Assembly (NCBI RefSeq): GCF_900105905.1
Contig: NZ_FNSV01000005.1
Location: 2,852,001 to 2,916,000 of the forward strand
DNA: 64,000 nucleotides
Reading direction: 5' to 3'
From: Rhodococcus koreensis
GTDB taxonomy: Bacteria; Actinomycetota; Actinomycetes; Mycobacteriales; Mycobacteriaceae
The stretch's first letter is position 1. The number at the start of each line of letters is the position of its first letter. The translations under genes and the position numbers were made by a program. Shown piece after piece: positions 57,213 through 64,000 of the stretch. The notes under the pieces are model-generated. The model had not been told where the DNA came from. It saw only the letters and a program-made list of their open reading frames with translations, and made no database searches.

Positions 57213-58741
57213 GTCTTCCTTGCGATGTCGATGTCGGAGAACACGTCGGTGAAGTGCCCGAACAGGTTTCGGTAGCCCTCGAAGATCCGGGTGTAGCGGG
57301 TGGCTTCGGTGGGACCGGGGAGATGCCGCGAGGACACCTGCAGGTGCCCGTACGCGTCGTCGAACGAATCCCAGGTGCCGCATCCGACACCGGAGACGAT
57401 CGCGGCACCGTACGCGCCGCCTTCGCTGCTACCGGTCATGGTGACGACCTCGGTGTCGAACACGTCGGCCATCGTCTGCAGCCAGAACCCGTCGCGGGTG
57501 GCCCCACCGGAGGCGATGATCCGGTCGCACGGAATCCCCAGCTCGGTGAAGGATTCGAGGATCTGACGCATGTTGAGCAGCGCGCCCTCGATCACGGCGC
57601 GCACGAGGTGCCCGAGCCCGTGCATCCGGGTCAGCCCGACCATGGCCCCACTCGCCGACGGGGCGTAGTGCGGAGACCGCTCGCCGGCCAGGTACGGCAG
57701 GAAGAGCAGGCCGTCGGCGCCGACCGGCACCTTCTTGGCGAGGTCGATGAGTTCGGTGAAGCTGACGTCCTGGGCCCCCGGCAGCTGGTGGAGGACGTCG
57801 GCGAGCCATTGCAGTCCCCCGGCGGCGGACAGGGACACTCCCATGACGTGCCAGTAGCCGGGCTGGTTGTAGCAGGACACCTGCACCGCGCCGGTGACGT
57901 TGTCCGGGCAGGACTGGGAGACCGCGGCCACGATGCCGGCCGTGCCGAGGGTGACTCCGATGTCGCCGGGGCGGGCGATGCCCATCGAGGCCGTTTGGAC
58001 GACCGCGTCCCCACCGCCGCCGTAGACCTGGACGTCCTCGCGCAGGTTCCAGGCGCGGGCGATGTCCGGGAGCAGGGTGCCGGTGGGTTCGGGAGACTCG
58101 ACGACCTCGGGGAGCATCGACTCGCGCACCCCGACCGCTGCGAGCATCACCGGGGACCACGTGCGGTTGGCGACGTCGAAGAGGCCTGTTCCGGATGCCT
58201 CGGACACCTCGGTGACGAAGCGTCCGTTCATCCGCCAGCGCAGGTAGTCCTTCGGGTTGAGGATCCGGTGCGTGCGGGCGAAGATCTCGGGTTCGTGATC
58301 GCGCAGCCAGGCCACCTTGCCTGCGGTGAATCCGGTGATGAGCCGGTTGGCGGTGGCGCCGAGGACCACGTCGGGGCCGCCCACGGTGTCGGTGATCGCG
58401 ACGCATTCGGCTTCGCACCGCTGGTCGTTCCAGAGGATGGCGCGCCGGATGACGGTGCCGGTGTCGTCGAGGGCCACCAGGCCGTGCATCTGCCCGCTCA
58501 ATCCGATGGCGACGATCTCGTCACCGCGGTCCGGCAGCTGTGCGGTGACCTCGGTGATGCAGGCATCGGTGGCCGCCCACCAGTCGTCCGGGTTCTGCTC
58601 CGACCACCCATGGCGGTCGGCGAACAGCGGGTACTCACGCACGGCGGTGGTGATCACCGCACCGGTGTGGTCCACGACGACGACCTTGCAGGACGAGGTC
58701 CCGATGTCGACGCCGAGGTGCAATCTCGGTGTGGTGGTCAT
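57209..58741 (-). CDS. FGGY carbohydrate kinase (xylulokinase-like)
   Basis: 510 residues. The ATP/phosphate motif LGVDIGTSSCKVVVVD, GLSGQMHGLVALD (xylulokinase-type QMHGLV) and ASGGATRDGFWLQTMADVF are intact. It phosphorylates a ketopentose such as D-xylulose or D-ribulose. The neighbouring RpiA favours a ribulose- or xylulose-5-phosphate product. It overlaps the ALDH gene upstream and the HAD gene downstream by 4 bases each. Confidence 0.83.
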   Translation of the reverse strand: MTTTPRLHLGVDIGTSSCKVVVVDHTGAVITTAVREYPLFADRHGWSEQNPDDWWAATDACITEVTAQLPDRGDEIVAIGLSGQMHGLVALDDTGTVIRRAILWNDQRCEAECVAITDTVGGPDVVLGATANRLITGFTAGKVAWLRDHEPEIFARTHRILNPKDYLRWRMNGRFVTEVSEASGTGLFDVANRTWSPVMLAAVGVRESMLPEVVESPEPTGTLLPDIARAWNLREDVQVYGGGGDAVVQTASMGIARPGDIGVTLGTAGIVAAVSQSCPDNVTGAVQVSCYNQPGYWHVMGVSLSAAGGLQWLADVLHQLPGAQDVSFTELIDLAKKVPVGADGLLFLPYLAGERSPHYAPSASGAMVGLTRMHGLGHLVRAVIEGALLNMRQILESFTELGIPCDRIIASGGATRDGFWLQTMADVFDTEVVTMTGSSEGGAYGAAIVSGVGCGTWDSFDDAYGHLQVSSRHLPGPTEATRYTRIFEGYRNLFGHFTDVFSDIDIARKT

Positions 58742-60177
58742 TGCCGTGTCCCGTACTGGATGCGGAGGTGCTTGTACTGCAGGTACCCCTCCAGCCCGGC
58801 CTTGCCGTGCTCGACGCCAAAGCCGCTGCCTTTGCGGCCGCCGTAGGGAGCGTTCATGATTCCGGCGTCGACGTTGTTGACGGCGACATTGCCGAAATCG
58901 AGCAGCCGCCCGAGGTCGTGCGCCTGCGTGAGATCACCGGTGTAGACGTAGGCCGCGAGCCCGGCTTCGGTGCCGTTGGCGAGGTCGACGGCCTTGGCCA
59001 GGTCACTGAACGGCATGACTCCGACGACGGGGCCGAACGTCTCCTCGCGCATCACGAGCATGTCCGGGTTGCAGCCGGCGATGACCGTCGGCTGATAGAA
59101 GTTCCCGGGCGCGAGCGTCTCGATCCGCGTGCCACCGGTGGTGACGGTGGCGCCCCGGGCGACGGCGTCGCGCACGTGCTGGTCGACGACGTCGACGCCG
59201 GCGCGGGTCGCCATCGGTCCGACGTCGACGGCGGGGTCCATGCCGTTGCCGACGGTCAGCTCGGACACCTTCGCGGTGAGGCGGTCGACGAACTCGGAGT
59301 ACACCGTTTCGTGCACGTAGATGCGGTTGATGGCGATGCAGATCTGTCCGGCGTTACGGAACCCGCGGCGCGCGGCGCCGGCGACGGCGGCGTCGATGTC
59401 GGCGCGGTCGGTGACGATCATCGGGCACGAGCCGCCCAATTCCATCGTGAGGGGTTTCGCGGCGGGCACGCCGCGGGCGATCTTGCCGCCCGTTGCCGTC
59501 GATCCGGTGAACGCCAGCTTGTCGAATCCGGGGTGACCGGCCACGGCCGGGCCCGTCTCGCCGCCACCGAGGACCAGGTTCGCCACCCCGGCCGGCAGTC
59601 CCGCTTCGTCGATGCAGGAGAACAGCAGTGCCGGGGACAGCGAGGCGTACTGCGACGGCTTGATCACGATCGTGCAGCCGGCCGCGAGGGCGGCGCAGAG
59701 CTTCCACCCGACCAGTTCGAGCGGGTAGTTCCACGGGGTGATCGCCCCGATGACGCCGATCGGTTCCTGGACGACCAGGCTGGCGAAGCCGTCGACGTCG
59801 TTGGGGATCACCTCCCCGTGGATCCGGGTGGCCTCTTCGGCGTAGAAGTGGAACGCCTTGGCAAGTTTGTCGACCTCGCCGGTCGCCTCCCCGATCGTCT
59901 TGCCCATCTCGGTGGTGATCGCTTCGGCGAGTTCGCGTTCGCGGGTCTTGACGATGTCGCCGATGCTGTGGAGGTGGCGGGCTCGCACGGTCGGGTTGAC
60001 GTGCCGCCAGTCGGCGAAGGCGCGGCGGGCTGCGGTGACGGCGGCGTCGACGTCGGTGGCGGTCGAGGCGGGGACCTCGGCGATGACCTTTTCGTCGGCC
60101 GGGTTGAGCGCCTTGAAGGTCGTCTCGCTCCGGACCCACCCGCCGTCGATGTAGTTGTTCAGTGTCGTGATCGTCAT
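58738..60177 (-). CDS. aldehyde dehydrogenase
   Basis: 479 residues. E246 (MELGGSCPMIV), C280 (AGQICIAINR), TPWNYPLEL and FTGSTATGG show an active ALDH. Overall form resembles lactaldehyde/glycolaldehyde/succinate-semialdehyde enzymes. ATG 60177 has GAAAGG in front. With a 2-hydroxyacid dehydrogenase next to it, glycolaldehyde-to-glycolate oxidation is a reasonable guess. Confidence 0.83.
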   Translation of the reverse strand: MTITTLNNYIDGGWVRSETTFKALNPADEKVIAEVPASTATDVDAAVTAARRAFADWRHVNPTVRARHLHSIGDIVKTRERELAEAITTEMGKTIGEATGEVDKLAKAFHFYAEEATRIHGEVIPNDVDGFASLVVQEPIGVIGAITPWNYPLELVGWKLCAALAAGCTIVIKPSQYASLSPALLFSCIDEAGLPAGVANLVLGGGETGPAVAGHPGFDKLAFTGSTATGGKIARGVPAAKPLTMELGGSCPMIVTDRADIDAAVAGAARRGFRNAGQICIAINRIYVHETVYSEFVDRLTAKVSELTVGNGMDPAVDVGPMATRAGVDVVDQHVRDAVARGATVTTGGTRIETLAPGNFYQPTVIAGCNPDMLVMREETFGPVVGVMPFSDLAKAVDLANGTEAGLAAYVYTGDLTQAHDLGRLLDFGNVAVNNVDAGIMNAPYGGRKGSGFGVEHGKAGLEGYLQYKHLRIQYGTRQ

Positions 60178-60203
60178 GGCATGTGCCTTTCGCTCGGGGG
60201 TGG

Positions 60204-61154
60204 TCAGTTCACCGGGCATCGCAGCGGCTCGCCCCGGATCGCGCGGGCCGCCTCCTCGGCGGCGAGGCGCTGGAGATCGCGCAGCGACTGTTCGGAGTAG
60301 AAGGCGGCGTGCGGGGTGAGGACGGCGTGCGGGTGGGCGCGCAGCCGGTGGTCGGGGGTCAGGGGTTCGGGATGGAAGACGTCGAGTCCGACCCCGGCCA
60401 GCGCACCGGAGTCGAGTGCGTCCAGCACGGCGTCCTGCTCGACCAGGGCGCCGCGTGAGGTGTTGACCAGGAACGACCCGAACGGCATCTTGGCGAGATT
60501 GTCGGCGTTGACGATCCCGCGGGTGTCCGCGGTGGCCGGAGCGTGCAGCGAGAGCACATGGGACCGCCGGAACAACTCGTCGAGGTCGACGAGATCGATG
60601 CCGTGTGCGGCCGCAACATCCGGGTCCGCGTACGGGTCGTGGGCGATCAGGTCGAACCCGAAGGGACGCAACCGCTTTGCGACGGCAAGCGCGATCCGCC
60701 CGGTGCCGAGCAAACCTACCGTCGTCTCGCTCGTCGAGCGGATCGGGGCAAGTTCGGTCGCGGACGGCCAGCCGCCGGCTGCCAGCGCGCGGTCGAACTG
60801 GGCAACTTTACGCACCAACATGAGCGTCAGGGTGACGGCGTGATCGGCGACGGTATCGGCGCCGTAGTCCGGCACGTTGCACACCCGCACCCCGAGCCGG
60901 GTAGCGGCGTCGAGGTCGACGTTGTCGAAGCCGATGCCGTAGCGGACGACGACCCCGTTCGGGTTCATCGCTCCGAGCGCAGCGGCGGTCATGGGGGCGA
61001 AGTTGACGAGCGCCACGTCGGCGCCGCGGACCGCCTCGATCGCCTCGGCCTCGGTGGTGGCGTGAAAGACGGCGAAGTCGGCGTCGAGGTCTTTCGCGGC
61101 GGCGCGTTCGAAGTCTTCGCCGGCGAAGCTGTGGTCGGTGATCACCATCCGCAT
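60204..61154 (-). CDS. D-2-hydroxyacid dehydrogenase (CtBP-like)
   Basis: 316 residues. NAD motif VGLLGTGRIALAVAKRL, Arg in VNTSRGALVEQD, Glu in FHPEPLTPD and His in LTPHAAFYSEQS form the catalytic set; the HAAFYSEQS form is that of CtBP-like dehydrogenases. It may interconvert glyoxylate/glycolate or a 2-keto sugar acid. ATG 61154 lies one base after the FAH gene stop; ATG 61148 is an alternative. Confidence 0.82.
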   Translation of the reverse strand: MRMVITDHSFAGEDFERAAAKDLDADFAVFHATTEAEAIEAVRGADVALVNFAPMTAAALGAMNPNGVVVRYGIGFDNVDLDAATRLGVRVCNVPDYGADTVADHAVTLTLMLVRKVAQFDRALAAGGWPSATELAPIRSTSETTVGLLGTGRIALAVAKRLRPFGFDLIAHDPYADPDVAAAHGIDLVDLDELFRRSHVLSLHAPATADTRGIVNADNLAKMPFGSFLVNTSRGALVEQDAVLDALDSGALAGVGLDVFHPEPLTPDHRLRAHPHAVLTPHAAFYSEQSLRDLQRLAAEEAARAIRGEPLRCPVN

Positions 61155-61155
61155 C

Positions 61156-62343
61156 TCAGGCACCGACCTTCCCGACCAGTCCGCGCCCGTGCAGGTTGGC
61201 AATGAACGAGCGCAGCCCGAACTCCCAGCGCTGCGCCTTCTCCGAGTGGTTGACCCGGTTGACGAGGGTGCCGAGTTTCGGGCTCGAGATCCGCACCACG
61301 TCGCCGATGTGGTGGGTGAATCCCATGCCCTCGCCGCCGCGGTCGTGCGTCGGGGAGAACAGGGTGCCGGTGTAGAGGACGATCCCGTCCGGGTACTGGT
61401 GTGCGTCGCCCACGGTGTATTCGGCGAGGGTGCTGATGTCGCGGGAGATCTCGCGCATGTAGCTCACGTCGTCGAGAACGAAGCCGTCGTCCTCCCCCAG
61501 CACCTGCAGGCGCACCTCGGCGGCGCGGACGTCGTCGAGGGTGAACGATTCGTCGAGCAATCTGATGAACGGTCCGAGCGAGGCCGAGGCGTTGTTGTCC
61601 TTCGCCTTGGGCAGCAGCAGCGCCGAGCGGCCCTCGACGTCGCGGAGGTTGACGTCGTTGCCCAGCATCGCACCCACGATGCGTCCGGTGGAGGACACCG
61701 CGAGGGCGACCTCCGGTTCCGGGTTGTTCCACGACGAGACTTGTGCGACGCCGATTTCGGATCCGCACCCGACCGCCGAGAGGACCGGTGCCTTGGTGAA
61801 GACCTCCGGGTCCGGGCCCAATCCCACCTCGAGGTACTGGGACCACTGGCCGCGGGCCTTGAGGTCTTCCTTGAGGCGGGCCGCGTCCTCGCTGCCGGGT
61901 TCGATGGAGGACAGGGTCGAGCCGATGAGCCGCTCGAAGTCGCCGCGGATGGCGTCGGCCTGTTCGGGGTCACCGCCCGCGCGCTCCTCGATGAGCCGTT
62001 CGAGCAGCGACGTCGCGAACGTCACCCCGGCGGCCTTGAGCACCGACAGGTCGACCGGTGCGAGCAGATACGGGGCACCGGTGCGGGCGGCGAGGGAGCT
62101 GGCGAGGACGTCGGTGATGGGCCAGGACCGGGTGCCGACCGCGCTGCGGACGGCCTTGACCGGGTCCGGTGATTCGAGGAGATCGGTCATAGTCGGGAAC
62201 GCGTCGGTGATGTCGACCACCGCACCCGAGCGCAGGGTGACGATGCACGGGCCGCCGATGGCGTCGTCGTGGACGCGGCCGACGAGCGTGGCGTCCGCCG
62301 CGTCGGTGGGCAGGATCGTTACGTGCTGATCGATGAGGTTCAT
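61156..62343 (-). CDS. fumarylacetoacetate-hydrolase-family enzyme (sugar-acid dehydratase candidate)
   Basis: 395 residues, with the FAH-fold C-terminal half: NNPEPEVALAVSSTGRIVGAMLGNDVNLRD contains the E-x-E metal ligands, and LYTGTLFSPTHDRGGEGMGFTHH is the distal loop. The N-terminal 150 residues are specific to a subgroup that includes 2-keto-3-deoxy-pentonate (arabonate/xylonate) dehydratases. It would supply 2-oxoglutarate semialdehyde to the dehydrogenase at the end of the operon. A diketone hydrolase function cannot be excluded. Confidence 0.72.
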   Translation of the reverse strand: MNLIDQHVTILPTDAADATLVGRVHDDAIGGPCIVTLRSGAVVDITDAFPTMTDLLESPDPVKAVRSAVGTRSWPITDVLASSLAARTGAPYLLAPVDLSVLKAAGVTFATSLLERLIEERAGGDPEQADAIRGDFERLIGSTLSSIEPGSEDAARLKEDLKARGQWSQYLEVGLGPDPEVFTKAPVLSAVGCGSEIGVAQVSSWNNPEPEVALAVSSTGRIVGAMLGNDVNLRDVEGRSALLLPKAKDNNASASLGPFIRLLDESFTLDDVRAAEVRLQVLGEDDGFVLDDVSYMREISRDISTLAEYTVGDAHQYPDGIVLYTGTLFSPTHDRGGEGMGFTHHIGDVVRISSPKLGTLVNRVNHSEKAQRWEFGLRSFIANLHGRGLVGKVGA

Positions 62344-62401
62344 GGTGCCGAGTTCCGTTTCGTTTCTATTGTCGTGGAAGTGTGGGGGCCGGCGGTGATC
62401 A

Positions 62402-63118
62402 TCAGCGAAGGCTGTAGCCGCCGTCGGCGACGAGTTCGCTGCCGCAGAAGTACCGCGACTCGTCGCTGAGCAGGAAGGCGACCGCGGCCGCGATCTCCGA
62501 GGGTTCGGCCATTCGCTGCTGGGGGGTGGCGTCGAGCCATTGCTGGAACTGGTGCGCCTTGCGGGCGAGCAGCGGGGTGGCGACGTAGCCCGGGGAGACA
62601 GCATTGACGCGGACCCCGCGGTCAGCCCATTCGGAGGCCAGTGACTTGGTCAGGGCGGTGACCGCCGCCTTCGAGGCGTTGTACGCGCACTGCTTCTGCG
62701 GGACGTTGACGACGTGGTTGCCGCTCATCGAGGAGATGTTGACGATGGCGCCGGAGCGTTGCGCGAGCATCGGCCGGCCGAAGGCCTGGTTCGTGATGAA
62801 CAGCCCTCGTAGGTTCACCGAGAGGGTGCGATCCCACTCGTCGAGGGTCATCTCCTCGGCGGCGATGTCGTCTTCGACGACGCCGGCGGCCGCGACCAGT
62901 CCGTCGATACGACCCTCCCGCTCGGCGATGCGGGTGGCGACGTGCGCCATCGCGTCCGGATCGGTGATGTCGACGATCGTCGACTCGCCGTGCGGTGACG
63001 CCGTACGGTCCAGGGCGTGCACCGTGGCACCTTCGTCGATCAGCCGGGCGCACACGGCCTCGCCGATGCCGCCGGCCGATCCGGTCACGGCCACGACCTT
63101 CCCGTTCAATCCGCGCAT
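62402..63118 (-). CDS. short-chain dehydrogenase (sugar/polyol type)
   Basis: 238 residues. VTGSAGGIGEAV loop, AAAGVVEDD, Ser in NISSMSGNHV, Y-x3-K in AYNASKAAV, and SELVADGGYSLR at the end. It probably oxidises a sugar or polyol at the start of the pathway. ATG 63118 has GGAAGGAA before it; it starts 22 bases after the permease stop. Confidence 0.83.
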   Translation of the reverse strand: MRGLNGKVVAVTGSAGGIGEAVCARLIDEGATVHALDRTASPHGESTIVDITDPDAMAHVATRIAEREGRIDGLVAAAGVVEDDIAAEEMTLDEWDRTLSVNLRGLFITNQAFGRPMLAQRSGAIVNISSMSGNHVVNVPQKQCAYNASKAAVTALTKSLASEWADRGVRVNAVSPGYVATPLLARKAHQFQQWLDATPQQRMAEPSEIAAAVAFLLSDESRYFCGSELVADGGYSLR

Positions 63119-63140
63119 GGTGTTTCCTTCCTCGGTGTTC

Positions 63141-64000
63141 TCAGTGCGCGGCCGCGGCCGCGGCCACTGCGGGCGTGGGCGGGGCCGTGGGGGTGCGCGG
63201 GCGGGCTTTGCGTGCCCGGGTCTTGAGGACACCGACCTTGGCCGCGAGGATCGCGCCGATCAGGACGACACCGTTGAAGACCGGCTGCACCCAGGTCTGG
63301 GCGCCGAGCATGAACAGTCCGGTGGTGCCGGCCGCGACGAGCACGACGGCGGTCATGGTGCCCCAGACGTTGTAGTAGCCGCGGCGGATCGACGTCTCGC
63401 CGAGGAAGCAGGCGGCAATGGCCGGGAGCAGGAACTCCGAGCCGCTCGTCGGTGCTGCCGAACCGACCTGGGCGACCTGCAGGACACCGCCGATGGCCGC
63501 GAGGACCGCGCCGCCGACGAACGCGCCGACCGTGAGCTGGTCGACCTTGATGCCGGTCAACCGTGCGGCGTCCCGGCTGCCGCCGATGGCGTAGAGCCGT
63601 CGGCCCACCGGACGGAAGTACAGCACGTACCAGAGCACGATGCCGACGGCGACGGCGAAGATGAACGGCAGCGGGATACCCAGGGGGCGGTCCTGGCCGA
63701 GGTCCTTGAACGCCTGGGGGATACCGCTGTAGATGACCGCGCCCTTGGAGTACCACAGGATCGCGCCGAAGAGGACGGACTGGGTGCCGAGGGTGACGAC
63801 GAGTGCGTTCAGGTTCAGGTAGGCGACGAGGAATCCGTTGATCAGCCCGACGACGACGGCCACGACGACGACGATCAGCACCGCCAGCGGCCACTGCGAG
63901 ACGGTGCCGTTGGACATCAGCCCGGTGGCCAGGACGCCACCGAACCCGGCCATGGCGGCGACCGACAGGTCGAAGTGACCGACGATCAGCGGGAGCATCA
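63141..64000 (-). CDS. sugar ABC transporter permease (RbsC-type), 5' end outside the window
   Basis: At least 285 residues, frame still open at the right edge. GHFDLSVAAMAGFGG is the conserved FDLS segment of the RbsC/BPD_transp_2 family; multiple membrane helices follow, with GSRDAARLTGIKVD as cytoplasmic coupling loop and GSEFLLPAIAACFLG. The C-terminal tail is rich in Ala, Pro and Arg. It should pair with an ATPase and binding protein lying to the right. First visible gene of the nine-gene sugar operon. Confidence 0.88.
   Translation of the reverse strand, partial: MLPLIVGHFDLSVAAMAGFGGVLATGLMSNGTVSQWPLAVLIVVVVAVVVGLINGFLVAYLNLNALVVTLGTQSVLFGAILWYSKGAVIYSGIPQAFKDLGQDRPLGIPLPFIFAVAVGIVLWYVLYFRPVGRRLYAIGGSRDAARLTGIKVDQLTVGAFVGGAVLAAIGGVLQVAQVGSAAPTSGSEFLLPAIAACFLGETSIRRGYYNVWGTMTAVVLVAAGTTGLFMLGAQTWVQPVFNGVVLIGAILAAKVGVLKTRARKARPRTPTAPPTPAVAAAAAAH

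Overview
The window reads as high-GC actinobacterial DNA, most likely Rhodococcus or a close Nocardiaceae relative. The evidence is the very high G+C, frequent GTG starts, 4-bp start/stop overlaps in operons, two genes of mycobacterial/nocardial PknK architecture (Ser/Thr kinase fused to a MalT-like regulator), and many GntR, short-chain dehydrogenase, aldehyde dehydrogenase and Baeyer-Villiger-like genes. No phage, CRISPR array, replication origin or complete insertion sequence was seen. The species is inferred, not shown.

Layout. (1) 1-3.5 kb: the 3' end of an MpaB/DUF2236-type oxygenase, a tRNA-Gly(CCC), a PIN-domain/HTH gene pair resembling a toxin-antitoxin module, then about 1.7 kb of decayed DNA including a broken 2-keto-4-pentenoate hydratase. 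(2) 3.5-7.8 kb: an intact pknK, then two coupled small genes of a DUF3263-like family. (3) 8.0-28.8 kb: a nitrogen-compound catabolic locus. A leftward operon (HAD hydrolase, DAO flavoprotein, aldehyde dehydrogenase, tartrate/malate-type dehydrogenase, 2-hydroxyacid dehydrogenase, aspartase) diverges from a rightward one (amino-acid ABC importer, second DAO flavoprotein). GABA-type transaminase, succinate-semialdehyde dehydrogenase, GntR, cupin, aminotransferase, a LuxR-type STAND regulator and a second GntR follow. Five copies of a TGTYRACA operator-like motif lie in front of these units. (4) 28.8-34 kb: a transposase remnant, a second pknK broken by two frameshifts, and an OmpR-type regulator whose receiver appears to lack its phospho-acceptor Asp. 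(5) 34-49.5 kb: a second catabolic locus. It has a PuuD-like gamma-glutamyl hydrolase, glutaminase, APC permease, four SDRs, a GntR repressor, a DUF1116/AllG-like protein, a Cys-rich protein of unknown function, two tandem glutamine-synthetase-like ligases, an HSL-type esterase and a Baeyer-Villiger-like flavoprotein monooxygenase. A different shared motif precedes its three rightward promoter regions.

(6) 49.4-52 kb: a run of four perfect hairpins, acetyl-CoA synthetase, and a third DUF3263-like gene, followed by about 1.5 kb with no recognisable gene. (7) 53.5-64 kb: an acyl-CoA thioesterase with a palindromic operator upstream, then a nine-gene leftward operon for a sugar, sugar alcohol or sugar acid. 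It encodes an RbsC-type permease, SDR, FAH-family dehydratase, 2-hydroxyacid dehydrogenase, aldehyde dehydrogenase, FGGY kinase, phosphoglycolate-phosphatase-like HAD, RpiA and a ketoglutarate-semialdehyde-type dehydrogenase, and runs off the right edge.

The best candidate for an undescribed system is region 5: a gamma-glutamylation pathway that appears to use SDRs, a BVMO-like enzyme and an esterase in place of the usual PuuB/PuuC oxidation, and carries an AllG-like protein without its known partners. Region 3, with its two near-paralogous GntR regulators and repeated operator, is second.
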